From positions 1 to 64,000 of the forward strand of contig DASUSS010000108.1 in assembly GCA_036374995.1 (NCBI GenBank): 64,000 nt of DNA, given 5' to 3'. The position numbers were made by a program, and so were the translations under genes. This document shows, piece by piece, positions 17,166 through 26,700 of the stretch; position 1 is the stretch's first letter, and each line of letters opens with the position of its first letter. The notes under the pieces are model-generated. The model saw only the letters and a program-made list of their open reading frames with translations, searched no databases and was not told where the DNA came from. The DNA is from SH-MAG3 sp036374995. Its GTDB lineage: Bacteria; Gemmatimonadota; Gemmatimonadetes; Longimicrobiales; RSA9.

Positions 17166-18250
17166 CCATGCTGCCGACGCGGCCACGCCCTGCCGCCGAC
17201 CTGCGCGCCGATGTCCGCGCCGCCTGCCAGAACCGGCCGGGCGTCTATCGCATGCTCGGCCCCGGCAACGAGGTGCTCTACGTCGGGAAATCGATTCGCG
17301 TGCGCAGCCGGCTGCTCTCCTATTTCCGTGCGGACCGCGGCGAGAAGGCGGCGGAGATCATCAGCCACACGCACCACATCGAGTGGGATTATGCGCCGAG
17401 CGAGTTCGCGGCACTGCTGCTCGAGATGCGCTCGATCCAGCGCTGGCGGCCGCCGTACAACGTGGAGCACAAGCGGGACCGCGTCTTCTGCTTCGTCAAG
17501 CTGACGCGCGACGAGGCGCCGCGCCTGCTCGTCGTGCGCGAGGTCCTCGATGACGGCGCGATCTATTTCGGCCCGTTCCGCGGCCCGCAGCGCGTGCGCG
17601 ACGTCGTGCGCGAGATCCGCGACCTGCTCGAGCTGCGCGACTGCGCGCCGTCGACCCGCATGCGCTTTGCCGACCAGCTCGACCTCTTCGGCGCCGACCC
17701 GCAGCCGCTCTGCATGCGCGCCGATGTCCGCAAGTGCCTCGCCCCGTGCGCGGGCCGCTGCACGAAGGCCGAGTACCTCGCGCAGGTCGAGCTGGCGCGC
17801 CGCTTCCTCGACGGCGATGCCGACATCCCGCTCACGATCCTGCGCCGCCGCATGGACACCGCCGCCGACCGGCTGCACTTCGAGTATGCCGCCGAGCTGC
17901 GCGACCGCATGCACCGCCTCGAGGACGCCCGCGCCGAGCTCGTCGCGCTGCGCGGCTTCATCGAGTCCATGTCGTTCGTCTACGAGGTGCCCGGACACGC
18001 GGGCGAGGATCGCGTCTACATCGTCCGGCGCGGCAGCATCCGCGAGGATTGCTGCGCACCCGCCGATGACGCGGCGCGCCACGAGCTCACGGGGCGTGCG
18101 CGGCGGCTGCTCCAGCGGCGGGAGACGTATGCGCGCGTCGCACCGACCCAGGCCGCGGAGATCCTGCTGCTCGCCCGCTGGTTCCGGCTCCGGCCGCAGG
18201 AGCTCGAGCGCACGTGGCGCGTGGACGGAGATTCGCAGGGCGTCGGATAG
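17162..18250 (+). CDS. Short UvrC-like GIY-YIG endonuclease (Cho-like)
   Basis: A 362-residue protein with an N-terminal GIY-YIG nuclease domain (PGVYRML, LYVGKSIRVRSRLLSYF, and the Glu in LLEMRSIQRWRPPYNV). A UvrC-type cysteine-rich region follows (CMRADVRKCLAPCAGRC), then a UVR-like helical hairpin (LRRRMDTAADRLHFEYAAELRDRM). The RNase-H-like second nuclease domain and the helix-hairpin-helix of full UvrC are absent. In this it resembles Cho, which makes the 3' incision only. It lies immediately after mutM with an ATGA overlap, a DNA-repair pairing. The C-terminal 120 residues are unassigned. Confidence 0.82.
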   Translation: MTMLPTRPRPAADLRADVRAACQNRPGVYRMLGPGNEVLYVGKSIRVRSRLLSYFRADRGEKAAEIISHTHHIEWDYAPSEFAALLLEMRSIQRWRPPYNVEHKRDRVFCFVKLTRDEAPRLLVVREVLDDGAIYFGPFRGPQRVRDVVREIRDLLELRDCAPSTRMRFADQLDLFGADPQPLCMRADVRKCLAPCAGRCTKAEYLAQVELARRFLDGDADIPLTILRRRMDTAADRLHFEYAAELRDRMHRLEDARAELVALRGFIESMSFVYEVPGHAGEDRVYIVRRGSIREDCCAPADDAARHELTGRARRLLQRRETYARVAPTQAAEILLLARWFRLRPQELERTWRVDGDSQGVG

Positions 18251-18283
18251 AACGCCGTCACTCGCTCCGTTTGCTCCGCCGCC

Positions 18284-18760
18284 TCACCCGCCGAGCGCGA
18301 TCAGTTCCACCGCAGGACTCTCACCGCGCACCAGCGTCATGACCGCGACGCTCGGCTTCAGGTCGAAGCGCGCCGGACCGGCCGCTCCGGGGTTGACGAC
18401 GATGCAATCCCCGATCCGGTCGATGCGCTGACGGTGGGTGTGGCCGTACACGATCACGTCCGTCTCCGGATATGCCGCGTGCAGCACAGGTGCGGACGGC
18501 GAGCCGAACGCGTGTCCGTGCACGACGATCACGCGACACCCTTCCAGCTCCAGCTCGAGCTCATCGCGGACGCGTGGCCGGAGCGCCGGCGAATCGGTGT
18601 TGCCCATGACCGCGTGCACCGGTGCGATCGTCTCGAGCTCGACGATGATGTCCGCCGAGCCGACATCGCCGGCGTGCAGGATCAGATCGACACCGTCGAA
18701 CGCGCGGAAGACCGCGCCACGGAGCTGGTTGTGCGTGTCGCTGATGAGCCCCACCCTCAT
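18284..18760 (-). CDS. YfcE-type metallophosphoesterase
   Basis: A 158-residue single-domain calcineurin-like phosphoesterase. All metal motifs are in order: ISDTHN, HAGDVGS, MGNTD, VVHGHAFG and VYGHTHRQ. Proteins of this size (YfcE/MJ0936 type) hydrolyse phosphodiesters in vitro, and cellular substrates are mostly unknown. The ATG overlaps the ubiX stop (ATGA), making it third in a ubiA-ubiX operon, but I see no functional link to quinone synthesis. Confidence 0.9.
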   Translation of the reverse strand: MRVGLISDTHNQLRGAVFRAFDGVDLILHAGDVGSADIIVELETIAPVHAVMGNTDSPALRPRVRDELELELEGCRVIVVHGHAFGSPSAPVLHAAYPETDVIVYGHTHRQRIDRIGDCIVVNPGAAGPARFDLKPSVAVMTLVRGESPAVELIALGG

Positions 18761-19347
18761 GGCTCGCCCGACTGCCAGCGCGGCCCGATGCTGCTCGCGA
18801 CATCGAGGTGCGCGAGCACGCGGCCGACGACGAAATCGATGAGATCGTCGATCGTACGCGGCCGGTGGTAGAACCCGGGTGATGCGGGCAGGATGACCGC
18901 GCCCGCCTGCGTCAGCCGCAGCATGTTCTCCAGGTGGATCTGCGAGTACGGCGTCTCGCGCGGCACCAGGACGAGCCGCCGCCGTTCCTTCAGCACGACA
19001 TCCGCCGCGCGCTCGATCAGCGAGCGTGTCGTTCCCTGTGCGATGCTGGCGAGCGTGCCCATCGAGCACGGGCAGATCACCATCCCGCGCGACGGCGCGG
19101 AGCCGGATGCGGGAGTCGCACCGCGATCGTCATCGGCATAGACGGTCACGCGCGACCAGTCGCCCGTCCGACGACGCAGCTCGCCCTCGCCGTCGATGCC
19201 GAGCTCCTCCTCCAGCAGGCGCCAACCGGTGCGCGACACGATCAGGCTCACGGGCACGCGCGCATCGGTCAGCGCGTGCAGCAGGCGCCGCGCGTACGGC
19301 GCTCCGGACGCGCCGGTGATCGCGAGCGTGACCGGCAGATCGCTCAC
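18757..19347 (-). CDS. ubiX: UbiX-family flavin prenyltransferase
   Basis: UbiX makes prenylated FMN, the cofactor of UbiD-type decarboxylases. The 196-residue frame has ITGASGAPYARRLL at the flavin-binding N-terminus, the CPCSMGTLASIAQGTT segment, LVPRETPYSQIHLENML, and the C-terminal PGFYHRPRTIDDLIDFVVGR. The start is a GTG overlapping the ubiA stop by 4 nt. With ubiA it suggests a quinone pathway, either ubiquinone-like or the futalosine menaquinone route where homologues also act. No ubiD is in the window. Confidence 0.95.
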   Translation of the reverse strand: MSDLPVTLAITGASGAPYARRLLHALTDARVPVSLIVSRTGWRLLEEELGIDGEGELRRRTGDWSRVTVYADDDRGATPASGSAPSRGMVICPCSMGTLASIAQGTTRSLIERAADVVLKERRRLVLVPRETPYSQIHLENMLRLTQAGAVILPASPGFYHRPRTIDDLIDFVVGRVLAHLDVASSIGPRWQSGEP

Positions 19348-20294
19348 AGCGGCAGGGTACCGCCGAGCAGGCGGTCGAGCAGCACGAACCCGAGGAACGA
19401 CGTCGAGACCGCCACGTTCGCGTGGAAGAACGCCCGGTCGATGCGCGGCAGGTCGAGCCGTGCGGGATCCATCGCATCGATGAGGCGGTGCTCGTAGACC
19501 AGCAGCCCCGCCATGACGAGGACGCCGGCGGCGTAGAACACGCCGGTCGGCAGCAGGTCGAACACGGCGATCGCCCCGAACAGCAGGAACGCAATGCCAT
19601 GGAACACGCGCGCGAGGCGGAGCGCGCGCGGCGCGCCCACGCGCGCGGGTATCGAGTGCAGGGCGTGGGAGCGGTCGAACTCCAGGTCCTGGACGGCATA
19701 GATCACGTCGAATCCGGCGACCCAGAACATCACGGCGGCCGACAGCACGGGCAGCGCATACCACGGCTCCGGCCACGTGCCGGAGACGGCGAGGAACGCG
19801 CCGGCCGGCGCGATGCCGAGCGCGAGGCCGAGTACGTGATGTGCCCACGCCGTGAACCGTTTCGTGTAGGAGTAGAAGAACACCCAGGCGAGGGCGAGGG
19901 GAGCGAGCATGCCGCAGAGGGGATTCAGCAGCCAGGCTGCGGCGATGAACACCACTCCCGCAACCGTCACGGCCGCGCTCGCCTGCGGCATCGTGAGCGT
20001 CCCGGCAGGCAGCTCACGCCGCGCCGTGCGCGGATTCAGTGCATCGATGCGCCGGTCCACGATACGATTGAAACCCATCGCCGCGAACCGCGCCGCCGTG
20101 AATGCGACCAGGATCCACACCGCCGTCCAGGCCGTGAGATTCGCCGGATACCGCCACGACGCGAGGACGGCGCCCACACCGGCGAACGGCAGGGCGAACA
20201 GGGTGTGGGGCAGCTTCACGAAGCTGGCGTAGCGGGCGGCCAGCGACCGGCCGCGGAACGTCTGCCCTTCCCTCACCTGCACTTCGGTCTGCAT
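19344..20294 (-). CDS. ubiA: UbiA-family polyprenyltransferase
   Basis: An integral membrane prenyltransferase that attaches a polyprenyl chain to an aromatic acid. The two aspartate-rich motifs are present: NRIVDRRID in the first half and DLEFDR in the second, with DVIYAVQD before the latter. About eight membrane segments are visible. At 316 residues the length is typical. I chose ATG 20294 because GGAGGA lies 10 nt upstream; ATG 20321 is possible. Close neighbours are 4-hydroxybenzoate prenyltransferases and the futalosine-pathway MqnP. The pairing with ubiX and a menG-like gene at 42.3 kb makes menaquinone plausible. Confidence 0.9.
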   Translation of the reverse strand: MQTEVQVREGQTFRGRSLAARYASFVKLPHTLFALPFAGVGAVLASWRYPANLTAWTAVWILVAFTAARFAAMGFNRIVDRRIDALNPRTARRELPAGTLTMPQASAAVTVAGVVFIAAAWLLNPLCGMLAPLALAWVFFYSYTKRFTAWAHHVLGLALGIAPAGAFLAVSGTWPEPWYALPVLSAAVMFWVAGFDVIYAVQDLEFDRSHALHSIPARVGAPRALRLARVFHGIAFLLFGAIAVFDLLPTGVFYAAGVLVMAGLLVYEHRLIDAMDPARLDLPRIDRAFFHANVAVSTSFLGFVLLDRLLGGTLPL

Positions 20295-20366
20295 GCGACT
20301 GGCTTCCTCCGGGTCACGCATGATGCGCGGAATGTACGCGCGGCCGCGCGGCCGCGGAAGCGCACC

Positions 20367-20945
20367 TCAGCCCGGCCGCCGCGGCAGTACGCGCGGGAAC
20401 AGGGTCGGCGTACGTGCCCGGTATTCCTGCCACTCGCGGCCGAAATGCGCCGCGAAGAAGCGTTCCTCGATCCGGATCTGCGCCGCGAAATAGAGCACGA
20501 ACAGGATCGCGACGGCGAGCAGTGCCGGATCGTTCCAGAACAGTGCCGAGCCGACGATGAAGTCGATCAGGCCGAGGTACATCGGATGCCGGACCACGGC
20601 GTAGGGTCCGGTCGTGATGAGACGGTGTCCCTCCTGGATGCCGAGCTGAGGCGAGAACAGCCGGCCGAGCCGCGACTTCGCCCACGCCGCGAACAGCGCT
20701 CCCGTGAGCGCCAGCGCGGCGCCGGCGAACGCGACTCCGGCGTCCTGCTCCGGAAGGAAGTGCCACCGGCCGCGCACGAACAGCCATGCGACCAGAGTTC
20801 CGACCTCGAGTATCGCGAGCAGGAGGCGCGGCCGCGTCGCCCGCCTCAGCCATCGCTGCGGGCCGAACGTCCGCTGTACCAGATCCAGGAACGCCAGCAG
20901 GAGTGCCGCGGCGGCCATCCACCAGATGAATCGAGCGATCTCCAT
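20367..20945 (-). CDS. ICMT/phospholipid-methyltransferase-like membrane protein
   Basis: A 192-residue protein with four or five hydrophobic helices. The C-terminal half carries the isoprenylcysteine carboxyl methyltransferase signature: ITTGPYAVVRHPMYLGLI followed by RIEERFFAAHFGREWQEYRART. In this family those motifs bind S-adenosylmethionine at the membrane face. Bacterial members mostly have unknown substrates. It lies between ubiA and the cupredoxin gene on the same strand with short gaps, so cotranscription is possible. Confidence 0.85.
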   Translation of the reverse strand: MEIARFIWWMAAAALLLAFLDLVQRTFGPQRWLRRATRPRLLLAILEVGTLVAWLFVRGRWHFLPEQDAGVAFAGAALALTGALFAAWAKSRLGRLFSPQLGIQEGHRLITTGPYAVVRHPMYLGLIDFIVGSALFWNDPALLAVAILFVLYFAAQIRIEERFFAAHFGREWQEYRARTPTLFPRVLPRRPG

Positions 20946-20992
20946 GGTACCAACCTACCCATGGCCGCCGCCGCCGCCAGACGCGCTGCGCT

Positions 20993-21457
20993 TCAGTAGA
21001 CGCGCAGTGTCGTGCTCATGCCCTGATCCGCGTGGCTCACGCCGTCGGTCTCGATCGGGCAGTATACGCGGTATTCACCGGGCGACAGGCTGATGCTCAT
21101 GGTGACGCCATCACCCGGCGCAAGGTCGCCCGTCTCCCACTCCTCGCCGTTGCCTTCGATCTCGAAGCGGTGCATCACGCTGCCCGAGTTCTGCACGTTG
21201 AATGCGATCACGCCCGCCGGCACGCTGTCCCGCGACAGCGTGATGCTCCATTCCGCGAGCGTGGCATCGACGGACTGCACGTCGGCATCATCCGGCGGCA
21301 GCGTCTGCTGCTCGTCCGGTGCGGCCGCAGGCAGCGCGTCAGTGCCGGGTGCCTCCACCGCCTCGTCCTCCGGTCGTTCCGTCGTCCCGGCATCACCGCA
21401 CGCGCCCGCGAGCACAACCGCCACGAGTGCCGCCAGCATCGTTCCCCGACGATCCAT
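20993..21457 (-). CDS. Cupredoxin-like lipoprotein
   Basis: A 154-residue exported protein. The signal ends in lipobox LAGAC, so it should be lipid-anchored. An acidic, Pro-rich linker (about residues 22-60) precedes a plastocyanin-like beta-sandwich. Copper ligands can be proposed: His in GSVMHRFEIEG, then Cys in YRVYCPIETDGVSHADQGM with the following His and Met, the usual H-C-H-M order. It may carry electrons in the periplasm or sense copper. It diverges from glgE. Confidence 0.82.
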   Translation of the reverse strand: MDRRGTMLAALVAVVLAGACGDAGTTERPEDEAVEAPGTDALPAAAPDEQQTLPPDDADVQSVDATLAEWSITLSRDSVPAGVIAFNVQNSGSVMHRFEIEGNGEEWETGDLAPGDGVTMSISLSPGEYRVYCPIETDGVSHADQGMSTTLRVY

Positions 21458-21677
21458 TCTGTCGCCTCCTGTCCATTGACGGGTGCGGCTGCGCACCGTT
21501 CCGGCCGGTCGGGTGCAACATCCAGACCCGGGCCGGCCGACAATGTACGCGGTCGGCAGGAGACAGCGCGAGCCGCGGTTGCCCGCAGCACCGCGCCCGT
21601 CTACCCTACCTGCCTCACGAGGCAGGCTGCGCGAATCTTGCAAGCCCGACGGACCGGACGACTGTGACGGGGGAGGA
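21458..21677. promoter_or_regulatory. Divergent promoter region of the cupredoxin gene and the glgE operon
   Basis: This 220-nt region should hold the promoter of the 16-kb glucan operon and that of the cupredoxin gene. The only structure I can point to is a perfect 7-bp hairpin at 21609-21626 (CCTGCCT, loop CACG, AGGCAGG) about 50 nt before the glgE start. It has no T-run, so it is more like an operator or leader stem than a terminator. A TTGAC at 21475-21479 could be part of a -35 element, but I cannot pair it with a -10. Confidence 0.35.
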
Positions 21678-23735
21678 ATGGCGGAAGCGAAGGGCGGAGA
21701 TCGACGTCGGGTCATCATCGAGGGGGTTCAGCCGGAAATCGACGGCGGCCGTTTTCCGTGCAAGCGGGTCGCGGGCCGTGACGTGATCGTCGAGGCCGAC
21801 ATCTTCACTGACGGACACGAGGCGCTGTCGGCGCGCCTGCTGTCGCGCTTCGAGCGGGATCGCCGGTGGCGCGAAGAGCCGATGGAGCCGCTCGGCAACG
21901 ACCGCTGGCGCGCAGCGTTCACGGTCGAACGACTCGGCCGCTACCGTTATACGATCGAGGCGTGGCCGGATCCGTGGCAGGGGTGGAGACGCGACATGGA
22001 GAAGCGTCTCGCCGCGTATCAGGACGTCGCCGTCGATCTCATCATCGGCGGACGGCTGATCGCCGCCGCGTCCCGCCGCGCGCTGGGCCGGGACGCACGC
22101 ACGCTCGTAGAGGTCGGGCAGCGCGTCCAGGACACCACCGTCGACATCACCGAGCGCATCCAGCTCGCCATGGCGGACGAGACGGACGCGCTCGTGTCCC
22201 GCTTCGCCGATCTCGAGCACCTGACACGCTACGACCGCGAGCTCGAGGTCGCCGTCGACCCCGTCCGCGCCGAGTTCTGCGCCTGGTACGAGCTGTTCCC
22301 CCGCTCCACGGCGCTCGAGCCCGGAGCGCACGGCACGTTCGCCGATGTGGAGCGTCGCCTCGATTACGTCGAGGAGCTCGGCTTCGATGTGCTGTATTTG
22401 CCGCCGATCCACCCGATCGGGATGCTGAAGCGCAAGGGCCGCAACAATCGCGAGGCGGCGGAGCCGGACGATGTCGGCAGCCCGTGGGCGATCGGCAGCG
22501 CCGAGGGCGGCCACACCGCCGTGCACCCGGAGCTCGGCACGCTCGACGACTTCCGGCGCCTCGTCCGCAATGCCCGTGACCGCGGCATCGAGGTCGCGCT
22601 CGACATCGCGTTCCAGGTTGCGCCCGATCACCCCTGGGTGCAGGAGCACCCCGACTGGTTCCGTGCCCGGCCCGACGGCTCGATCCAGTACGCGGAGAAC
22701 CCGCCGAAGAGATACCAGGACATCTATCCGTTCGACTTCGAGACCGCCGACTGGCGCGCGCTCTGGACGGAGCTCGCGGCCGTATTCGAATTCTGGATCG
22801 ATCAGGGCGTACGCATCTTCCGCGTCGACAACCCGCACACGAAGCCGTTCGGCTTCTGGGAGTGGTGCCTCGCACGACTCCGCTCGAAGCACCCCGAGAC
22901 GATCTATCTCGCCGAAGCGTTCACCACCCCGCGCCGCATGGAGCGGCTCGCAAAGCTCGGGTTCAATCAGTCGTACACGTACTTCGCCTGGCGCAACACG
23001 AAGAGCGAGCTCATCTCCTACATGGAGGAGCTGACCACGACCGGGCTCGCCGACTACTTCCGACCGAACTTCTGGCCGAACACGCCGGACATCCTGACGG
23101 AATACCTCCAGCTCGGCGGCCGCGGCGCGTTCATGAACCGCATCGTCCTCGCCGCCACGCTCTCGGCCGCCTACGGCATCTACGGCCCGGCGTACGAGCT
23201 CATGGAGCACCGCCCGCGCGAGGACGGCAGCGAGGAATACCTCGATTCCGAGAAGTACCAGCTGCGCGAGTGGGATCTCGACCGGAGTGACAGCCTGCGC
23301 CATTTCATCGCGCGGCTGAACCGCATCCGCCGCACGAATCCCGCACTGCACGACAATCGCACACTGCGCTTTCATCGGGTCGCGCGCGACGGCTTCGATG
23401 TCGATCAGCTGATCGCCTACACGAAGTCGAGTGCCGCCGCACCCGTCGCACCGACGGGCCGCGCCATCTACCGGTACGAGCATGCGACGCCGCCGCCACC
23501 GGGACCCGAGAACAACGTGATTCTCGTGGTCGTGAATCTGGATCCCGTGAACCGGCACTCCGGCTGGGTCGGCCTGCCGCTCGCACAGCTCGGCATCGAT
23601 CCCGCCCGCTCCTACCTCGTACACGATCTGATCGGCGATGCGCGCTACACGTGGGATGGGGAGTGGAACTTCATCGAGCTCGATCCGGCCGTCGTTCCCG
23701 CACACATCTTCCGCATCACACAGACGACGGATTGA
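21678..23735 (+). CDS. glgE: Alpha-1,4-glucan:maltose-1-phosphate maltosyltransferase
   Basis: GlgE (GH13_3) adds maltosyl units from alpha-maltose-1-phosphate to the non-reducing end of alpha-1,4-glucan. The N-terminal domain has VIIEGVQPEIDGGRFPCKR, the typical GlgE opening. The WYELFPRS segment and the LPPIHPIG loop precede the catalytic TIM barrel. The nucleophile Asp is in RIFRVDNPHTKPFGFW near 382 and the acid Glu in IYLAEAFTTPRRM near 412. At 685 residues it matches the family. The ATG is directly preceded by GGGAGGA. It is the first gene of the glucan operon, 2 nt ahead of treS-mak. Confidence 0.95.
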   Translation: MAEAKGGDRRRVIIEGVQPEIDGGRFPCKRVAGRDVIVEADIFTDGHEALSARLLSRFERDRRWREEPMEPLGNDRWRAAFTVERLGRYRYTIEAWPDPWQGWRRDMEKRLAAYQDVAVDLIIGGRLIAAASRRALGRDARTLVEVGQRVQDTTVDITERIQLAMADETDALVSRFADLEHLTRYDRELEVAVDPVRAEFCAWYELFPRSTALEPGAHGTFADVERRLDYVEELGFDVLYLPPIHPIGMLKRKGRNNREAAEPDDVGSPWAIGSAEGGHTAVHPELGTLDDFRRLVRNARDRGIEVALDIAFQVAPDHPWVQEHPDWFRARPDGSIQYAENPPKRYQDIYPFDFETADWRALWTELAAVFEFWIDQGVRIFRVDNPHTKPFGFWEWCLARLRSKHPETIYLAEAFTTPRRMERLAKLGFNQSYTYFAWRNTKSELISYMEELTTTGLADYFRPNFWPNTPDILTEYLQLGGRGAFMNRIVLAATLSAAYGIYGPAYELMEHRPREDGSEEYLDSEKYQLREWDLDRSDSLRHFIARLNRIRRTNPALHDNRTLRFHRVARDGFDVDQLIAYTKSSAAAPVAPTGRAIYRYEHATPPPPGPENNVILVVVNLDPVNRHSGWVGLPLAQLGIDPARSYLVHDLIGDARYTWDGEWNFIELDPAVVPAHIFRITQTTD

Positions 23736-23737
23736 AC

Positions 23738-26700
23738 ATGGCCGCGACCACCCGCACTCCCGCACGGCGGCGCTCCGATCGCGCCCTCGACACCGATCCT
23801 CTCTGGTACAAGGACGCGGTCATCTACGAGGCGCACGTGCGCGCGTTCTACGACAGCGATGGCGATGGCATGGGCGACTTCCGCGGCCTGAGCCAGAAGC
23901 TCGACTATCTGCACGACCTCGGCATCACTGCGATCTGGCTGCTGCCGTTCTACCCATCGCCCTGGCGCGACGACGGCTACGACATTGCCGACTACGCCGA
24001 CATCCACCAGGCGTACGGCACGATGACCGACTTCAAGCGCTTCATGCGCGAGGCCCATGCACGCGGCCTGCGCGTCATCACGGAGCTCGTCATCAATCAC
24101 ACATCGGACCAGCACCCCTGGTTCCAGCGCGCCCGTCGCGCGCAGACCGGCTCGGCCGCCCGCGACTTCTACGTCTGGACCGACGACCCGACGAAGTACA
24201 GCGAGACGCGCATCATCTTCAAGGACTTCGAGGCATCCAACTGGTCCTGGGACCCGGTCGCAGGACAGTACTTCTGGCACCGCTTCTACTCGCATCAGCC
24301 GGACCTGAACTTCGACAATCCGGCCGTGCACGATGCCATCTTCAGGACGATGGACCACTGGTTCCGTCTCGGCGTAGACGGCATGCGGCTCGACGCGATC
24401 CCGTACCTCTACGAGCGCGAGGGCACGAACTGCGAGAACCTGCCCGAGACGCACGCGTTCCTGAAGAAGATGCGCGCTCACCTCGACCGCAACTTCACGG
24501 GCAGGATGTTCCTCGCGGAGGCGAACCAGTGGCCGGAGGAGACCGTTCCCTACTTCGGCGATGGGGACGAGTGCCACATGAACTTCCACTTCCCCGTCAT
24601 GCCGCGCCTGTTCATGTCGATCCAGATGGAGGACCGGTTCCCGATCATCGACATTCTGAACCAGACGCCGCAGATCCCGGAGAACTGCCAGTGGGCGACG
24701 TTCCTGCGCAACCACGACGAGCTGACGCTCGAGATGGTGACGGACGAGGAGCGGGATTACATGTACCGCATGTACGCGAACGACCCGCAGGCGCGCATCA
24801 ACCTGGGGATCCGCCGCCGGCTCGCACCGCTGCTCGGCAACAACCGCCGCAAGATCGAGCTCATGAACTCGCTGCTGTTCTCGCTGCCCGGCACACCGGT
24901 ACTCTATTACGGCGACGAGATCGGCATGGGCGACAACATCTATCTCGGTGACCGGAACGGCGTGCGCACGCCGATGCAGTGGAGCGCGGACCGGAATGCG
25001 GGCTTCTCGCGCTCCAACCCGCAGCGCCTCTACCTGCCGGTGATCGTCGATCCGGAGTATCACTACGAGACCGTGAACGTCGAGGCGCAGCAGTCGAACC
25101 CCAGCTCGCTGCTGTGGTGGACGAAGCGCCTCATCGCGCTGCGCAAGCGCTTCCAGGCGTTCGGCCGCGGCGCCGTCGAGTTCCTGTACCCCGACAACCG
25201 CAAGGTGCTCGCGTTCCTGCGCTGCTATCAGGACGAGACCGTGCTCGTCGTGGCGAACCTGTCCCGCTTCGTCCAGTACGCGAACCTCGACCTGTCGAAG
25301 TTCCGCGATCACGTGCCCGTCGAGCTGTTCGGCCTCACCGAGTTCCCGCGCATCGGCAGCGACCCGTTCTTCGTGACGCTCGGGCCGCACGCGTTCTACT
25401 GGTTCCAGATCCGGCGCCCGGAGCGGGGGCACGAGGTCTACGTGCACGGCGGCCGTGCCCGCCCGGCGGCGCGACTGACGCGCGCGCAGTGGGAGCTGCT
25501 GCTCCGCGACGGCGAAGTGGCGCCGCTGGCCGCGGTGCTGCCGGGCCATATCGCCGGCCAGCGCTGGTTCCAGGGCAAGGGTCGCCAGATCCGCGGCATC
25601 ACGATCACGGATCTGCTGCCGGCCGCCGTGCCTGCTGCCGCGCACCGCCTCGCGCTCGTCGAGGTGCAGTACGTGGAGGAGCCGACCGAGACCTACGTGC
25701 TGCCGATCGCCCTCGTGGAGGGGCAGCCGGCGCAGACGCTGCTCGACAATCATCCCGAGGCGGTCGTGGCGGAGGTCGTCGCCGATGACCGGCCGGCCGT
25801 CATCGCCGATGCGCTGTACCTCGACGAGTTCCGCGAGGCACTCCTGGACGCCGCCCACGGCCGGCGGCGCATCCGCGGCCGGCGCGGCGAGCTCCAGGGC
25901 AGCGCGACCGGCCAGCTGCGCCGGCTGTCCGGCGACATGGAAGATCGGCAGAGCCGGATCCTCGGCGCGGAGCAGAGCAACACGTCGATCGTGTTCGGCC
26001 GCGGCATCGTGATGAAGGTGTACCGGCGGCTGGACGATGGCGTGAGCCTGGACGTCGAGGTGGGCGAGTTTCTGGGCGAGCACGGCTTCGCGCACACGCC
26101 GGCCGTGCTCGGCTCGATCTCCTATGCGCGCGATGGCGCGCCGATCCGGACACTCGCCGTGGTGCAGGAGTTCGTGCAGAACGAAGGCGATGCGTGGGAC
26201 CTCACGCTCGACGCCGTCACGGAATTCTTCGAGCGCGCGGCCGCCGTCGCGGGCGCGCCGAGCGTGATCGACGCGAGCACGCGCGCGCTCCTGCGCCTGT
26301 CCGAGGAGAGCGGGAGCGAAGTCGCACGCGCGTTCGTCGGCCACTACCTCGAGGAGGCGCGCCTGCTCGGTCAGCGCACGGGCGAGATGCACCTCGTGCT
26401 CGCTTCCGATGCGGATGACGCCGCGTTCGCGCCCGAGCCGTTCACCATGTTCTACCAGCGCTCGCTGTACCAGTCGATGCGCAACCTGGCCGGCCGCGTG
26501 CTCCAGATGCTCCGCACCCGGATCGACGAGCTGGATGAGGAATTGCAGGGTGCAGCCCGCGAAGTGCTCGGCCTCGAGTCCGCCATCATCCGACGCTTCC
26601 GCAGGCTCGTCGATCACAAGGTCCGCGGCGCACGCATTCGCTGCCACGGCGACTTCCACCTCGGTCAGGTGCTGTATACCGGCAACGACTTCTGCATCAC

